Shown: in pieces, positions 44,426 through 53,346 of the stretch
Layout: each line of letters opens with the position of its first letter
How positions within the stretch are numbered: position 1 is the stretch's first letter
Source of the DNA: Bog-1198 sp963727045
Lineage (GTDB): Bacteria; Pseudomonadota; Gammaproteobacteria; Steroidobacterales; Steroidobacteraceae
Reading direction: 5' to 3'
Assembly: GCA_963727045.1 (NCBI GenBank)
Contig: CAVSES010000002.1
Span: 1,240,001-1,304,000 of the forward strand
Length of the DNA: 64,000 nucleotides
Made by a program: the position numbers and the translations under genes
Notes under the pieces: model-generated
The model's database searches: none
Told to the model about the DNA's origin: nothing
The model's input: the letters and a program-made list of their open reading frames with translations, nothing else

Positions 44426-45523
44426 TCAAAGCCTCATCGGCATGACAACGTAGCGCGCCGAGGCATTCCCCGGTGAACGGATCAGACAACTGCTATTGCT
44501 GTCCGTCAGACCGAGCTCAACCTCCTGGCCATCGATGGCAGCCAGGGCATCGAGGAGATAATTCACGTTAAAGCCCACTTCGAGATCGCTGCCGTCATAG
44601 ACGACCTCGATCTCTTCCTCGGCTTCTTCCTGCTCAGGATTGTGAGCCTGCACCGTCACCACATTCTTCTTCACGGTGACGCGGATGCCGCGGTACTTTT
44701 CGTTCGACAGGATCGCCGTCCGTTGCAGCGCCTGGCGCAAAACGTCTCGATCTGCGCGAATGGCGTTCGTCGGCGTCGCGGGAATTACCCGAGAATATTC
44801 CGGAAATCGGCCGTCAATGAGCTTCGAAGTGAACCGAACATCGCCAATCTGGGCTCGAACGTGATTGGTACCGATTCCAAGGTCAGCGACTCCCTCATCC
44901 GTGAGCACCCTCTGCAGCTCCAAAACACCTTTGCGAGGCACGATGACCTGCTGGGATGTCTTCGCCCTCGCGGCCAATTCGGTTTCACACAGGGCCAGAC
45001 GATGCCCGTCCGTGGCGACTGCCCGCAGCAATTGACCGTCTATTTCCAGCAACATGCCGTTCAAGTAATAGCGAACATCCTGCTGTGCCATTGAAAAATG
45101 CGTCTTCTCCAGCAAACGCAGCAATTCCTTGCGGGCAACGCGCACGGTCTGCTGCGCATTGATGTCGTCGATCACCGGAAATTCAGCGGCCGGGAGCGTC
45201 GACAAGCTGAAGCGGCTGCGCCCAGCCTTGATGACCACCTTTTCCCCCTCGACCGCCAGGGAAACCGACAGTTTGTCCGGAAGCGCACGCAGAATATCCA
45301 AAAACTTTCGGCCCGGGACGGTGATGTCGCCGGCCTCTTGCACGGCAACTTCCGTGGACGCGACCAGTTCCACTTCCAAGTCAGTCGCGGTGATCCACAA
45401 TTGACCCTGGCGAACGCTCAGCAGTACGTTCGCCAAGACCGGCATCGTTTGACGCCGCTCCACAACACCGATCACCGCCTGCAATGGCGCCAATAACTTC
45501 TCTCGCTCCGCCGTCAATTTCAT
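44426..45523 (-). CDS. dnaN: DNA polymerase III beta subunit (sliding clamp)
   Basis: The 365-residue clamp forms a dimeric ring that holds the polymerase on DNA. It has three repeated domains. Conserved segments are QAVIGVVERRQTMPVLANVLL near the start and the C-terminal YVVMPMRL. The ATG at 45523 was chosen over a GTG two codons before it because MKLTAEREKLLAPL is the family start. The recF gene follows by 1 bp. Its upstream region is the presumed origin. Confidence 0.97.
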   Translation of the reverse strand: MKLTAEREKLLAPLQAVIGVVERRQTMPVLANVLLSVRQGQLWITATDLEVELVASTEVAVQEAGDITVPGRKFLDILRALPDKLSVSLAVEGEKVVIKAGRSRFSLSTLPAAEFPVIDDINAQQTVRVARKELLRLLEKTHFSMAQQDVRYYLNGMLLEIDGQLLRAVATDGHRLALCETELAARAKTSQQVIVPRKGVLELQRVLTDEGVADLGIGTNHVRAQIGDVRFTSKLIDGRFPEYSRVIPATPTNAIRADRDVLRQALQRTAILSNEKYRGIRVTVKKNVVTVQAHNPEQEEAEEEIEVVYDGSDLEVGFNVNYLLDALAAIDGQEVELGLTDSNSSCLIRSPGNASARYVVMPMRL

Positions 45524-45699
45524 GGGCACACCCGTCTTACCAATCTTAGATTTAGATTCTTAAAAAAGATTATTACTATGATTATGAAGTCCGCCATCTT
45601 TCGGTATAACCCCGGAAAAATCATTATAATCATCAAGTTACACTAAAGGTAACCGTATCCTACTCCTGTCGAACGACGGCGCGGAAACTGTCATCGACC

Positions 45700-45708
45700 T
45701 GTGGATAT
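45700..45708 (-). other. DnaA box 1
   Basis: On the minus strand it reads ATATCCACA, one mismatch from the consensus TTATCCACA. It is in inverted orientation to the box at 45711. Confidence 0.55.
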
Positions 45709-45710
45709 CT

Positions 45711-45719
45711 TTATCCACA
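45711..45719 (+). other. DnaA box 2 (perfect)
   Basis: TTATCCACA, the exact DnaA consensus, lies 25 bp from the dnaA stop codon in the dnaA-dnaN gap. Confidence 0.75.
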
Positions 45720-45743
45720 GTTTCGTGCACAGCTTCTCCCACC

Positions 45744-47102
45744 CTATCCCGCCAGAGTTCTCAACAGGTTCATGTAGTCCTCGCCGATCCTCCGTTCGGA
45801 TTCCCGTAGCTCCTTGACCCGCCTGCAGGCATGCAACACGGTCGTATGATCCCGGCCGCCGAAGGCGTCTCCGATCTCCGGCAGGCTGTGATTGGTCAAT
45901 TCCTTCGCCAATGCCATTGCGACTTGACGCGGCCGGGCGATGGAACGGCTTCGGCGCTTCGACAACAAATCGGCAATTCTGATTTTGTAGTATTCCGCGA
46001 CGGTCTTCTGGATATTTTCAACGGTCACCAGCTTTTCCTGCAAAGCCAAGAGATCGCGCAGGGCCTCCTTCACCAAGTCCAGGGTGATGGGCCTGCCGGT
46101 GAAATTCGACGTCGCCACCACCCTGCGCAGCGCTCCTTCAAGCTCGCGAACATTGGATCGGATGCGTTTGGCGATGAAGAACGCCACCTCTTCGGGCAGA
46201 TCGACCTGCGACATGGCCGCCTTGCTCATCAGAATCGCCACGCAGGTTTCGAGCTCCGGCGGTTCGATGGCCACCGTCAAGCCCCAGCCGAAGCGGGACT
46301 TCAAGCGCTCTTCGAGCCCGTCGACCTCCTTCGGGTACCGATCGCAGGTCAAAATGACCTGTTGTTGGCTCTCCAGCAGTGCGTTGAAGGTGTGGAAGAA
46401 CTCCTCCTGGGAACGCTCCTTGCCCGCAAAGAACTGAATGTCGTCAATCATCAATGCATCCAGCGAGCGGTAAGCGGTCTTGAAATCGTTGATCGTGTTG
46501 TGCTGCAGAGCTTTGACCATGTCGCCTACGAACCGCTCGCTGTGCACGTAAGCGAGCCGCGCCTCGGAATTGTTTTCTTTGATCTTGTTGGCGACGGCGT
46601 GCATGAGGTGCGTCTTGCCGAGTCCGACCCCGCCGTAGATGAACAGCGGGTTGTATGCCCTCCCCGGATTGCCCGCGACCTGGATCGCGGCCGCCTTGGC
46701 GAGCTGGTTGCTCTTTCCCTCGACGAAACTGTCGAACGTGAAGCTGGCATTGATCGGTCCGCCGAGGACCGAAGGGGCGAGTCTGCGGACTCTGGCGGCT
46801 GCGTCGATGGCCGGTGCGTGGCCGCCATTGACCGCAACCACCGGAGACCCGGCGCCCGCCCGCGTGCCCACGTCAAGCACCACTTCCGGGGCCGGATCCT
46901 CGGCAAAGGCGCGGATGAGTTCCTTGATCCTCGGGAGGGAGTTCTGGCCCAACCACTCAATGACATAGCGGTTCGGCGCAAGGAGCTTCAACTCCCCGTC
47001 TCGCTCGATTGCCTGGAGGGGCCGCACCCAGGTATTGAACTGCTGCTCCGGGAGTTCGCTCTCGAGCACTCGCAGACAGCGGTTCCATAGCGACTCCGAC
47101 AA
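45744..47102 (-). CDS. dnaA: Chromosomal replication initiator protein DnaA
   Basis: The 452-residue AAA+ initiator opens oriC. Domain I (SLWNRCLRVLESELPEQQFNTWVRPLQ) is followed by a linker, the AAA+ domain with Walker A GGVGLGKTH (about 157-165) and Walker B LMIDDIQFF, and the DNA-binding domain with GGRDHTTVLHA. Two in-frame TTG starts are possible (47117 and 47102). The second has AGGAGA 6 bases before it, and its product begins SESLWNRC like E. coli SLSLWQQC, so 47102 was chosen. Confidence 0.95.
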   Translation of the reverse strand: MSESLWNRCLRVLESELPEQQFNTWVRPLQAIERDGELKLLAPNRYVIEWLGQNSLPRIKELIRAFAEDPAPEVVLDVGTRAGAGSPVVAVNGGHAPAIDAAARVRRLAPSVLGGPINASFTFDSFVEGKSNQLAKAAAIQVAGNPGRAYNPLFIYGGVGLGKTHLMHAVANKIKENNSEARLAYVHSERFVGDMVKALQHNTINDFKTAYRSLDALMIDDIQFFAGKERSQEEFFHTFNALLESQQQVILTCDRYPKEVDGLEERLKSRFGWGLTVAIEPPELETCVAILMSKAAMSQVDLPEEVAFFIAKRIRSNVRELEGALRRVVATSNFTGRPITLDLVKEALRDLLALQEKLVTVENIQKTVAEYYKIRIADLLSKRRSRSIARPRQVAMALAKELTNHSLPEIGDAFGGRDHTTVLHACRRVKELRESERRIGEDYMNLLRTLAG

Positions 47103-47184
47103 GAGCGCTCTCCTCAAGATTTAGGCAACGGGGCATGTTAAGCGAAAGGGCAGGGAGTCTAGCTCCAACTTGCAGGGGCGTCTA

Positions 47185-47213
47185 TTGACACATCCATGCT
47201 TGCTCAGTACCCT
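47185..47213 (+). promoter_or_regulatory. Candidate promoter of rpmH-rnpA
   Basis: A consensus TTGACA (47185-47190) is followed after 17 bp by TACCCT (three of six bases of TATAAT). It lies about 64 bp before the rpmH ATG. Confidence 0.4.
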
Positions 47214-47276
47214 TGCCGCCTTTCGTAAATCTCCCAATTCATTGATTTACCCCGTGGTTTTTGTTTGAGTCGCGCT

Positions 47277-47411
47277 ATGAAACGTACTTTCAATCCCAGT
47301 AATTTACATCGTGCCCGCACCCACGGCTTTCGCGCGCGCATGGCCACCAAGAGCGGCCGCCGATTGCTTGCCCGCCGCCGCGCGAAGGGCCGCAAACGCC
47401 TCTGCCCCTGA
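47277..47411 (+). CDS. rpmH: Ribosomal protein bL34
   Basis: The 44-residue highly basic protein of the large ribosomal subunit has the full family pattern: MKRTFNPSNLHRARTHGFRA, then RMATKSGRRLLARRRAKGRKRL. It ends RLCP rather than the common RLSA. The ATG is at 47277. It precedes rnpA and is divergent from dnaA, the usual order. Confidence 0.97.
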   Translation: MKRTFNPSNLHRARTHGFRARMATKSGRRLLARRRAKGRKRLCP

Positions 47412-47468
47412 AGCAGCATTCGGGACTTTCTAACGATCCGTAAACTGACGTTCGAGCCGCGCAAGCGT

Positions 47469-47792
47469 TTGCACCAGCCGGCCGAATTTCGCGAAGTGAA
47501 GCGGCGGGGCAAGAAGTTTGCCGACGCATTTTTTAGTCTATCGGTCCTGGCCAATCATGAAACCCATGCTCGGCTGGGTTTGAGCATAGCGACGCGTACC
47601 TTCGGCACCGCTGTCGCACGCAATCGCATCAAACGTCTCGCGCGAGAGTCCTTCCGTTTGAACCAACATTCACTGCCGCCGGTCGATGTCACCGTTTCCG
47701 CACGAGAAGCGGCACGTCAGGCCAACCTGAGCGATCTGCGCGCGAGCCTCGACAAGCATTGGAAGTTGATCAGGGACCGATGCGTACCTTGA
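47469..47792 (+). CDS. rnpA: Ribonuclease P protein component
   Basis: The 107-residue (from TTG 47469) protein subunit of RNase P helps the RNA enzyme remove tRNA 5' leaders. The RNA-binding motif ARNRIKRLARESFRL and preceding LGLSIATRTFGTAV are typical. No ATG or GTG lies near. The reading frame is open back to the rpmH stop, and residues before the TTG (LTFEPRKRL) match the conserved F..RL beginning of RnpA. The true start is therefore probably CTG at 47445 or ATC at 47436. It overlaps yidD by 13 bp. Confidence 0.9.
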   Translation: MHQPAEFREVKRRGKKFADAFFSLSVLANHETHARLGLSIATRTFGTAVARNRIKRLARESFRLNQHSLPPVDVTVSAREAARQANLSDLRASLDKHWKLIRDRCVP

Positions 47793-48019
47793 GCAAAATT
47801 TTGATGGGGATCATCCGGGGATATCAGCTGCTGCTCTCTCCCTGGCTCGGACGAAATTGCCGTTTCTATCCCAGCTGTTCCTGCTATGCGCATACCGCGA
47901 TCGAACGGTACGGAGCAGTGCAAGGTACTTGGCTCGGCCTGCGCCGCCTCTTACGCTGTCATCCCTTCAACGAGGGCGGCTACGACCCAGTGCCGGACAA
48001 GAGAATGATCAATGCCTAA
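47780..48019 (+). CDS. yidD: Membrane protein insertion efficiency factor YidD
   Basis: This small protein of 79 residues helps YidC-dependent membrane insertion. The family motif GIIRGYQLLLSPWLGRNCRFYPSCSCYA is followed by GLRRLLRCHPFNEGGYDPVP. It starts inside the end of rnpA and overlaps the yidC start by 8 bp, with CAGGGA as the ribosome binding site. Confidence 0.95.
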   Translation: MRTLSKILMGIIRGYQLLLSPWLGRNCRFYPSCSCYAHTAIERYGAVQGTWLGLRRLLRCHPFNEGGYDPVPDKRMINA

Positions 48020-49739
48020 TACCCGCATGCTGCTTTGGGTCGCGCTCGCCGCCATCCTGTATCTGAATTACGAAGCATGGACGCATGACTATCCCGCACC
48101 GGGCACGCCCGGCGCAGCAGGTCAATCCACAGGTTCGGCCCCCGGCAACGCCGGCACGCTCGCCGACTCGTTGCCGCAGGCCGCGAGCATCGCCGCCGAT
48201 TCTCCGGCGGCGCGCGCCGCGGCGTCCCCAACAATTTCCGCTGCTCCTCCCGCGGATACGTCAGCCGCGCCGGGCGGCGCTGCGCCGGCGGCGGACGCGA
48301 ACCCTTCGCCGCAGCTGCACGTCAGCACCGACGTTCTCGATGTCATGATCAGTTTGAAAGGCGGCGAACTCGATCAGGCCGATCTCAAGGAATATCCGAA
48401 GCGCAAGGACACGCCGAATATTCCGGTCAGGCTTCTGAACCGCGATCCGCCCTACCTGCTTCAAACGGGACTGATCGCTCCCGCGGGCGAAGCCGCGCCC
48501 ACGCATTTCGCGGTATGGAATGCGGCCGAGACGACCTTCACGCTTCCCGCGGGCGCCAATGAACTGCGGGTGCCCATGACGTGGACGGACGGTCAGGGGC
48601 TCAAAGTCACCAAGACATTCGTGTTCACGCGCGGCCTGTATTCCATCGGGCTCAACTACGAGGTGGTGAATGAAGGCGCGGCGCCGCGCAGGCTCGCACC
48701 GTATTCGCAGTTCCTGATTCAGTGGGAGCATGTATCGCGCTCCTACTTCGATGTGGAAACGTATTCCTTCAAGGGGCCCGCCGTCTTTGACGGCGTGAAA
48801 TCCCATGACCTTAACGTGGAGAACGACACCGACGCCAAGTTCTCCGAGACCATCACCAATGGCTGGCTCGCCTCCCTGCAGCACCAATTCGTATCGGCCA
48901 TCGTGCCGCCGCCGGATCAGCCCTACAAGTACCAGTTGCAGTTCCGCGACAAGCAATACCAGCTGAGCGCCACCGGCCCGACGATCGAAATTGCCGCGGG
49001 CGCAAAGGCAGAGATCAGCGAGAAATTGTTCGTCGGCCCGAAGTTGCAGTCGCAGCTCGCGGCAACGGCTCCCCACCTCGAGCGAACCGTCGACTTCGGA
49101 ATTTTGACCGTGCTCGCGCAGCCCCTGTTCGCGACGCTAAACTGGGTCCATCGCATCATCGGCAATTGGGGCTGGTCCATCATCCTCGTCACGGCGCTGA
49201 TCAAGGTGTTGTTCTATCCCTTGAGCCAGGCAAGCGGCCGCTCCATGGCCAAGATGCGCACCGTCGCGCCGCGCATGAAGCAGATCCAGGAGACCTTCAA
49301 GGACGACCGCGAAAAACTGGGCCGAGCCATGATGGAGCTCTACAAGAAGGAAAAGATAAATCCCCTGGCCGGCTGCTTGCCCATGCTGGTCCAGATTCCA
49401 TTCTTCATTTCCTTCTACCGCGTGCTCCTGGAAAGCGTTGAGATGCGCCAGGCGCCGTTTCTGCTCTGGGTCAATGATCTGTCGTCGCGCGATCCGTGGT
49501 TCGTGCTGCCGGCGCTGATGGGCGCCGCGATGTTCGCGCAGTTCAAGCTGAATCCGGCACCGCCAGATCCCATGCAGGCGAAAATTATGCAGTTCATGCC
49601 GCTGGTGATGACGGTCATGATGATGTGGTTCCCGGCCGGCTTGGTCTTGTACTGGCTGACCAACACCCTTCTGACCATCGCGCAGCAGTGGCGCGTCAAC
49701 CAAGTGGTCGAGGCCGAGGCCGCCAAACTGCGGTCGTAA
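48012..49739 (+). CDS. yidC: Membrane protein insertase YidC
   Basis: The 575-residue insertase of the Oxa1/Alb3/YidC family helps membrane proteins insert alone or with SecYEG. It has one N-terminal membrane segment, an Ala/Pro-rich linker (about residues 30-95), a periplasmic beta-sandwich domain (about 100-350) and a C-terminal bundle of five membrane helices starting near WVHRIIGNWGWSIILVT. The last has GLVLYWLTNTLLTIAQQ, the family hallmark. It is in the rpmH-rnpA-yidD-yidC-mnmE order typical of gammaproteobacteria. Confidence 0.97.
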   Translation: MPNTRMLLWVALAAILYLNYEAWTHDYPAPGTPGAAGQSTGSAPGNAGTLADSLPQAASIAADSPAARAAASPTISAAPPADTSAAPGGAAPAADANPSPQLHVSTDVLDVMISLKGGELDQADLKEYPKRKDTPNIPVRLLNRDPPYLLQTGLIAPAGEAAPTHFAVWNAAETTFTLPAGANELRVPMTWTDGQGLKVTKTFVFTRGLYSIGLNYEVVNEGAAPRRLAPYSQFLIQWEHVSRSYFDVETYSFKGPAVFDGVKSHDLNVENDTDAKFSETITNGWLASLQHQFVSAIVPPPDQPYKYQLQFRDKQYQLSATGPTIEIAAGAKAEISEKLFVGPKLQSQLAATAPHLERTVDFGILTVLAQPLFATLNWVHRIIGNWGWSIILVTALIKVLFYPLSQASGRSMAKMRTVAPRMKQIQETFKDDREKLGRAMMELYKKEKINPLAGCLPMLVQIPFFISFYRVLLESVEMRQAPFLLWVNDLSSRDPWFVLPALMGAAMFAQFKLNPAPPDPMQAKIMQFMPLVMTVMMMWFPAGLVLYWLTNTLLTIAQQWRVNQVVEAEAAKLRS

Positions 49740-49748
49740 ATCACGGCC

Positions 49749-51104
49749 GTGAACTCGCCGGACACCATCGCCGCCGTCGCCAGCGCTCCCGGGCGCGGGG
49801 CCGTGGGCGTCATTCGAGTCTCGGGCCCCTTGGTTCCAGGGATCGCGGACGCCCTTTTCGGGGTATTGCCCGCCCCGCGCCAGGCCCGCCTGTCGAATTT
49901 CCTGGATGCCAAGGGTGCAAGCATCGATCAGGGCCTCGCGCTGTACTTTCCGGCACCCGCATCGTACACCGGCGAACACGTCCTGGAATTGCAGGGCCAC
50001 GGCGGCGCGCTCGTGCTCGACCTTCTTTTGCAACGGCTGCTCGGACTCGGCTGCCGGATGGCGCGGCCCGGCGAGTTCAGCGAGCGTGCATATCTCAATG
50101 GCAAGATCGATATCGCGCAGGCCGAGGCGATTGCCGACCTGATCCAGGCGGGCACCGCCGCGGCTGCCCGCGCGGCCGTGCGCTCCATGCAAGGCGAGTT
50201 TTCGGCCCGAATCGCGGAATTGAAGGCGCAAATCACCGGACTGCGCGCTTATGTCGAGGCCGCCATCGACTTTCCGGACGAAGAAATCGATTTCCTGTCG
50301 GACGCACAATTGCGCGAACGGCTCGATGCGGTGTTCGGCGGCTTCCAGGCGATCAGCGCTGCGGCGCGCCAGGGTGCTCTGCTGCGCGAGGGCCTCAACG
50401 TGGTGATTGCCGGCAGGCCAAATGCGGGAAAATCCAGCCTGTTGAACCGTCTCGCCGGGGACGAAGTGGCCATCGTCGCCGATATGCCTGGCACCACGCG
50501 CGATGTGCTGCGCCAACAAATGCATCTCGACGGTTTGCCCTTGAGTCTGGTGGATACCGCGGGCCTCCGCTCCGCTGTCGATGCGGTGGAGGCCGAGGGT
50601 GTGCGTCGTGCGCGCAGCGAAATCGCGCGCGCCGATCGCGTGCTGTACGTCGTAGATGCCGGCGGGGATGCTTGCGTTCAGGAATCCTTCGCGGCAGATC
50701 TTGAGCAATTGCCGGCGGGGATTCCCGTCACCCTGGTCTTCAACAAGATCGATTTGACCGGGATGCCCGCGCGGCTCGACGATGCTCTGATCCCGCCGAG
50801 GGTGTTTTTGAGCGCCCGCACCGGCGCGGGTCTTGAGCTCATGCGCACGCATTTGCAGACGAGCGCCGGATATCAAAAGGCCGAGTCGGGGGCGCTCGCC
50901 GCGCGGCGCAGGCATCTTGATGCGCTCCACCGCGCACGACAACACGTGCAAAGCGCCGATGAGACCTTGCGGCGCACGCGTGCCTTTGAGCTGTTCGCCG
51001 AGGATCTGCGGCTGGCACAGCGCGCCCTCGGCGAGATCACGGGGGAGTTCACCAGCGAGGATTTGCTGGGCGAGATCTTCGGCAGCTTCTGTATCGGAAA
51101 GTAA
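49749..51104 (+). CDS. mnmE: tRNA uridine-5-carboxymethylaminomethyl modification GTPase MnmE
   Basis: The 451-residue GTPase works with MnmG to modify U34 of certain tRNAs. The tetrahydrofolate-binding N-terminal domain (TIAAVASAPGRGAVGVIRVSGP) is followed by a helical domain, the G domain with GRPNAGKSSLLN, PGTTRD, DTAG and NKID, and the C-terminal CIGK needed for catalysis. It starts with GTG at 49749, 9 bp after yidC. Its partner mnmG is about 5.4 kb away. Confidence 0.97.
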   Translation: MNSPDTIAAVASAPGRGAVGVIRVSGPLVPGIADALFGVLPAPRQARLSNFLDAKGASIDQGLALYFPAPASYTGEHVLELQGHGGALVLDLLLQRLLGLGCRMARPGEFSERAYLNGKIDIAQAEAIADLIQAGTAAAARAAVRSMQGEFSARIAELKAQITGLRAYVEAAIDFPDEEIDFLSDAQLRERLDAVFGGFQAISAAARQGALLREGLNVVIAGRPNAGKSSLLNRLAGDEVAIVADMPGTTRDVLRQQMHLDGLPLSLVDTAGLRSAVDAVEAEGVRRARSEIARADRVLYVVDAGGDACVQESFAADLEQLPAGIPVTLVFNKIDLTGMPARLDDALIPPRVFLSARTGAGLELMRTHLQTSAGYQKAESGALAARRRHLDALHRARQHVQSADETLRRTRAFELFAEDLRLAQRALGEITGEFTSEDLLGEIFGSFCIGK

Positions 51105-51108
51105 TCCG

Positions 51109-51324
51109 TCAGACGCTTTGCTTGTCGCCCTGCAGATCCGTCCGTTCCGTATCGATCAGCCGGGCTAGACGTGCCGAGACCCCCAGTGCAGCCAGAATGG
51201 CGACGGTGGCGATGGATGTAATCACCGGAAAACGCCAGAACAACCACAGCATGGTGAGCGCCGACAGCGCCAAGATGGCCCAAAGCGCGGCTATATTGGT
51301 CCGCGTACGCGATGAGTCGGTCAT
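51109..51324 (-). CDS. Small two-helix membrane protein, unknown
   Basis: The 71-residue protein has two predicted membrane segments (about 11-27 and 30-46) and a charged C-terminal tail with ARLARLIDTERTDLQ. No family is recognised. The start at 51324 is supported by a GGGGGGAG ribosome binding site, and the longer frame to 51372 was rejected. It converges with mnmE, 4 bp apart. Confidence 0.6.
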   Translation of the reverse strand: MTDSSRTRTNIAALWAILALSALTMLWLFWRFPVITSIATVAILAALGVSARLARLIDTERTDLQGDKQSV

Positions 51325-51436
51325 GCCAGCTCCCCCCGGAATGATGCAGCTACCCCCGTATACCTTATACATTGGGCGAAGTTAAACGGCCATACAGCAA
51401 AGCCCGCCATCTGACATGAGTGTTTAGCTGATGCGG

Positions 51437-52615
51437 TCAACCCAGCATCGATTCCCGGCGCCAGTGGCGTGCGGTGAGGAGCATCAACGCCAACGCGAGG
51501 CCGAGCGATGCGGCCGCCGACATCCACGCGTCGGCGGCCGCGATCGGTTCATCCTTGAGTACGCTGGTCATCAGCAAGTGCTGGCTCAAGGACGGGATGA
51601 ACATCAATGAACTGCGAGTCTTCAGGGAATAGATGCTGGCAAAAGCGATCGGCAGGGTCGGTATGAGAAGAACGGTCGTCAGGTAGGTCTGAGCCTCTCG
51701 ATAGCTGCGCGCGAAGGAGGCGATGAAAGTCATGAGAGCGGCGCCCAGGGGTACGAAGGGGAGGCAGATTGCGAAGAAAATCAGAGCGGTGCCGGGACTC
51801 AAGTTTCCGCTCATACCCAACTTTTCGAGCGGTACGAAGCGAAACACGCAAACGAACGCCGTGAGACTCAACCCCAATGAAATGCACATATAGGCACAGG
51901 TCGCGAGAATCTTGCCGCCCACCAGGCTTGATCGCGCGACCGGCAGACTGAGCAGCGCCTCGAGCGAACCCCGTTCCCGTTCACCGGCAGTGGAATCGAT
52001 GGCCAGATACAGTCCGCCCATCAGCACGGCGAAGAGCACGAAATAGGTCATGAAGCCCATGACCACGACGGCGCGGCCGGCGGGCGTCGCCACATCGATG
52101 TCGTTCACCGCGACCGGCAACGCAAGCAGCGGATTCACCCCGCGGGCCTGAAGCCGCAGCTGTGCGATGGCACTCGCGTAGCTGCCCAGCATCATTCTAG
52201 TCCGATCGGCAAGTTTGCGGGTTTGCGAGTCCGCACTGTCAGCGACCAGCAGCACGGGCGCCGGGATTGCCGCGGTAAAGCGCGGGCCGTATTCCGTCGG
52301 AACAATCAGCACGACTTGTGCGCTGCCGCGGCGGACCGCGGCGCGTGCCTCGTCTTCCGACAGCGTCGCGGCGGAGAGCTTGACGCCCAATGCTTCGAGA
52401 TAGTGCGTGAGTCCGGGGGCGTGTTCGCCCCCCGATATAGTGAGCTTGAGCGGTTCATCCGACTCGATGACGCTTTGATTGAGCATCCGCGACACCATGA
52501 GACCGAACAGCAAGGGGCCGAACAGGGGTCCGAACAGCAGCGCCGACATCAAGGTGCGCCGATCGCGCAGATTTTCCAGAAATTCCTTGGCAAGGACCGT
52601 GAACAAGGAGCGCAT
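51437..52615 (-). CDS. ABC-2 type exporter permease (NatB-like)
   Basis: The 392-residue membrane protein has one N-terminal helix, a large periplasmic part (about 40-175) and five or six C-terminal helices, the NatB/YhaP ABC-2 layout. The characteristic segment is ERERGSLEALLSLPVARSSLVGGKI. It pairs with the ATPase just upstream, whose stop overlaps this start (TGATG). Such transporters export Na+ or antimicrobial compounds; the substrate here is unknown. The ATG at 52615 was chosen because the first helix follows. Confidence 0.87.
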   Translation of the reverse strand: MRSLFTVLAKEFLENLRDRRTLMSALLFGPLFGPLLFGLMVSRMLNQSVIESDEPLKLTISGGEHAPGLTHYLEALGVKLSAATLSEDEARAAVRRGSAQVVLIVPTEYGPRFTAAIPAPVLLVADSADSQTRKLADRTRMMLGSYASAIAQLRLQARGVNPLLALPVAVNDIDVATPAGRAVVVMGFMTYFVLFAVLMGGLYLAIDSTAGERERGSLEALLSLPVARSSLVGGKILATCAYMCISLGLSLTAFVCVFRFVPLEKLGMSGNLSPGTALIFFAICLPFVPLGAALMTFIASFARSYREAQTYLTTVLLIPTLPIAFASIYSLKTRSSLMFIPSLSQHLLMTSVLKDEPIAAADAWMSAAASLGLALALMLLTARHWRRESMLG

Positions 52616-53346
52616 CAACCCACCCCTTCGGTGTCGCCGAGCACTTGTAGAAAAGCATCCTCCAACGAGGCCGCGCCGCTGCGCTGCCGAATCGATTCCA
52701 CCGTCGCGTCCGCGAGCACCCTGCCATGGCCTATGATCACCACACGATCGCACAGTGCTGCGACTTCCTGCATGACGTGGGAGGAGAACAGCACGCACCT
52801 ACCTTCAGATTTCAAGGCACGCAGCATTTCGCGCAAGTTGCGGATCGCCATCACGTCGAGCCCGTTGGTGGGTTCATCGAGGACGACATTCCCGGGGTCG
52901 TGAATCAGTGCGCGCGCCAGCGCCACTTTGATGCGCTGCCCTTGCGAGAAGCCTCTGGCGCGGCGGTCGATGAAGCTTTCCATGCCAAGGAGGCGTGCGA
53001 GTTCTGCGGTTCGAGAGCTCAAGGCGGCGTTGCCGACGCCTTGCAGCGAGCCGAAATAGTGGATGTTCTCCCGCGCCGTCAGGTTGCCGTACAGTCCGGC
53101 CGCGTGCGGCAGCACGCCAAGGTGCGCGCGAGCCCTTGAGGTCTCGCCGCGAATGTCGATGCCGTCGATGCGCGCGCTGCCGCTGTCGGGCGCCAAGACG
53201 CCATACAGCATGCGCAGGCAGGTCGACTTGCCCGCGCCGTTGGCGCCCAAGATTCCGGTGATCGCGCCGTCGCGCGCCACGAAGGAAATATCGCGCACCG
53301 CCTCGACTGCGCCGAACCGCTTGCTCAAGTTCGTGGCCTCGATCAT
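52615..53346 (-). CDS. ABC-2 type exporter ATPase (NatA-like)
   Basis: The 243-residue ATP-binding subunit carries Walker A GANGAGKST (K40), the Q-loop LGVLPHAAGLYGNLTARENIHYF, the signature FSQGQ (GFSQGQRIKVALAR), Walker B VVLDEPTNGLD and the H-loop SSHVM. It belongs with the permease following directly. The start overlaps the stop of the S33 hydrolase by 4 bp (ATGA), so the three genes form one operon. Confidence 0.92.
   Translation of the reverse strand: MIEATNLSKRFGAVEAVRDISFVARDGAITGILGANGAGKSTCLRMLYGVLAPDSGSARIDGIDIRGETSRARAHLGVLPHAAGLYGNLTARENIHYFGSLQGVGNAALSSRTAELARLLGMESFIDRRARGFSQGQRIKVALARALIHDPGNVVLDEPTNGLDVMAIRNLREMLRALKSEGRCVLFSSHVMQEVAALCDRVVIIGHGRVLADATVESIRQRSGAASLEDAFLQVLGDTEGVG

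Larger units (their letters stand above)
45524..45743. other. oriC: Candidate oriC (dnaA-dnaN intergenic region)
   Basis: This 220-bp gap is notably AT-rich between 45541 and 45655 in a GC-rich genome, with repeated AGATT/GATTA units (45548-45585) fitting a DNA-unwinding element. It also holds two close DnaA boxes in inverted orientation near dnaA. The rpmH-dnaA gap lacks DnaA boxes, so this is the better origin candidate. Xanthomonas-type bacteria also have oriC here. Confidence 0.65.

Noticed and set aside
45723..45732. Third DnaA box (TCGTGCACA)
   Set aside because: Two mismatches from the consensus at constrained positions.
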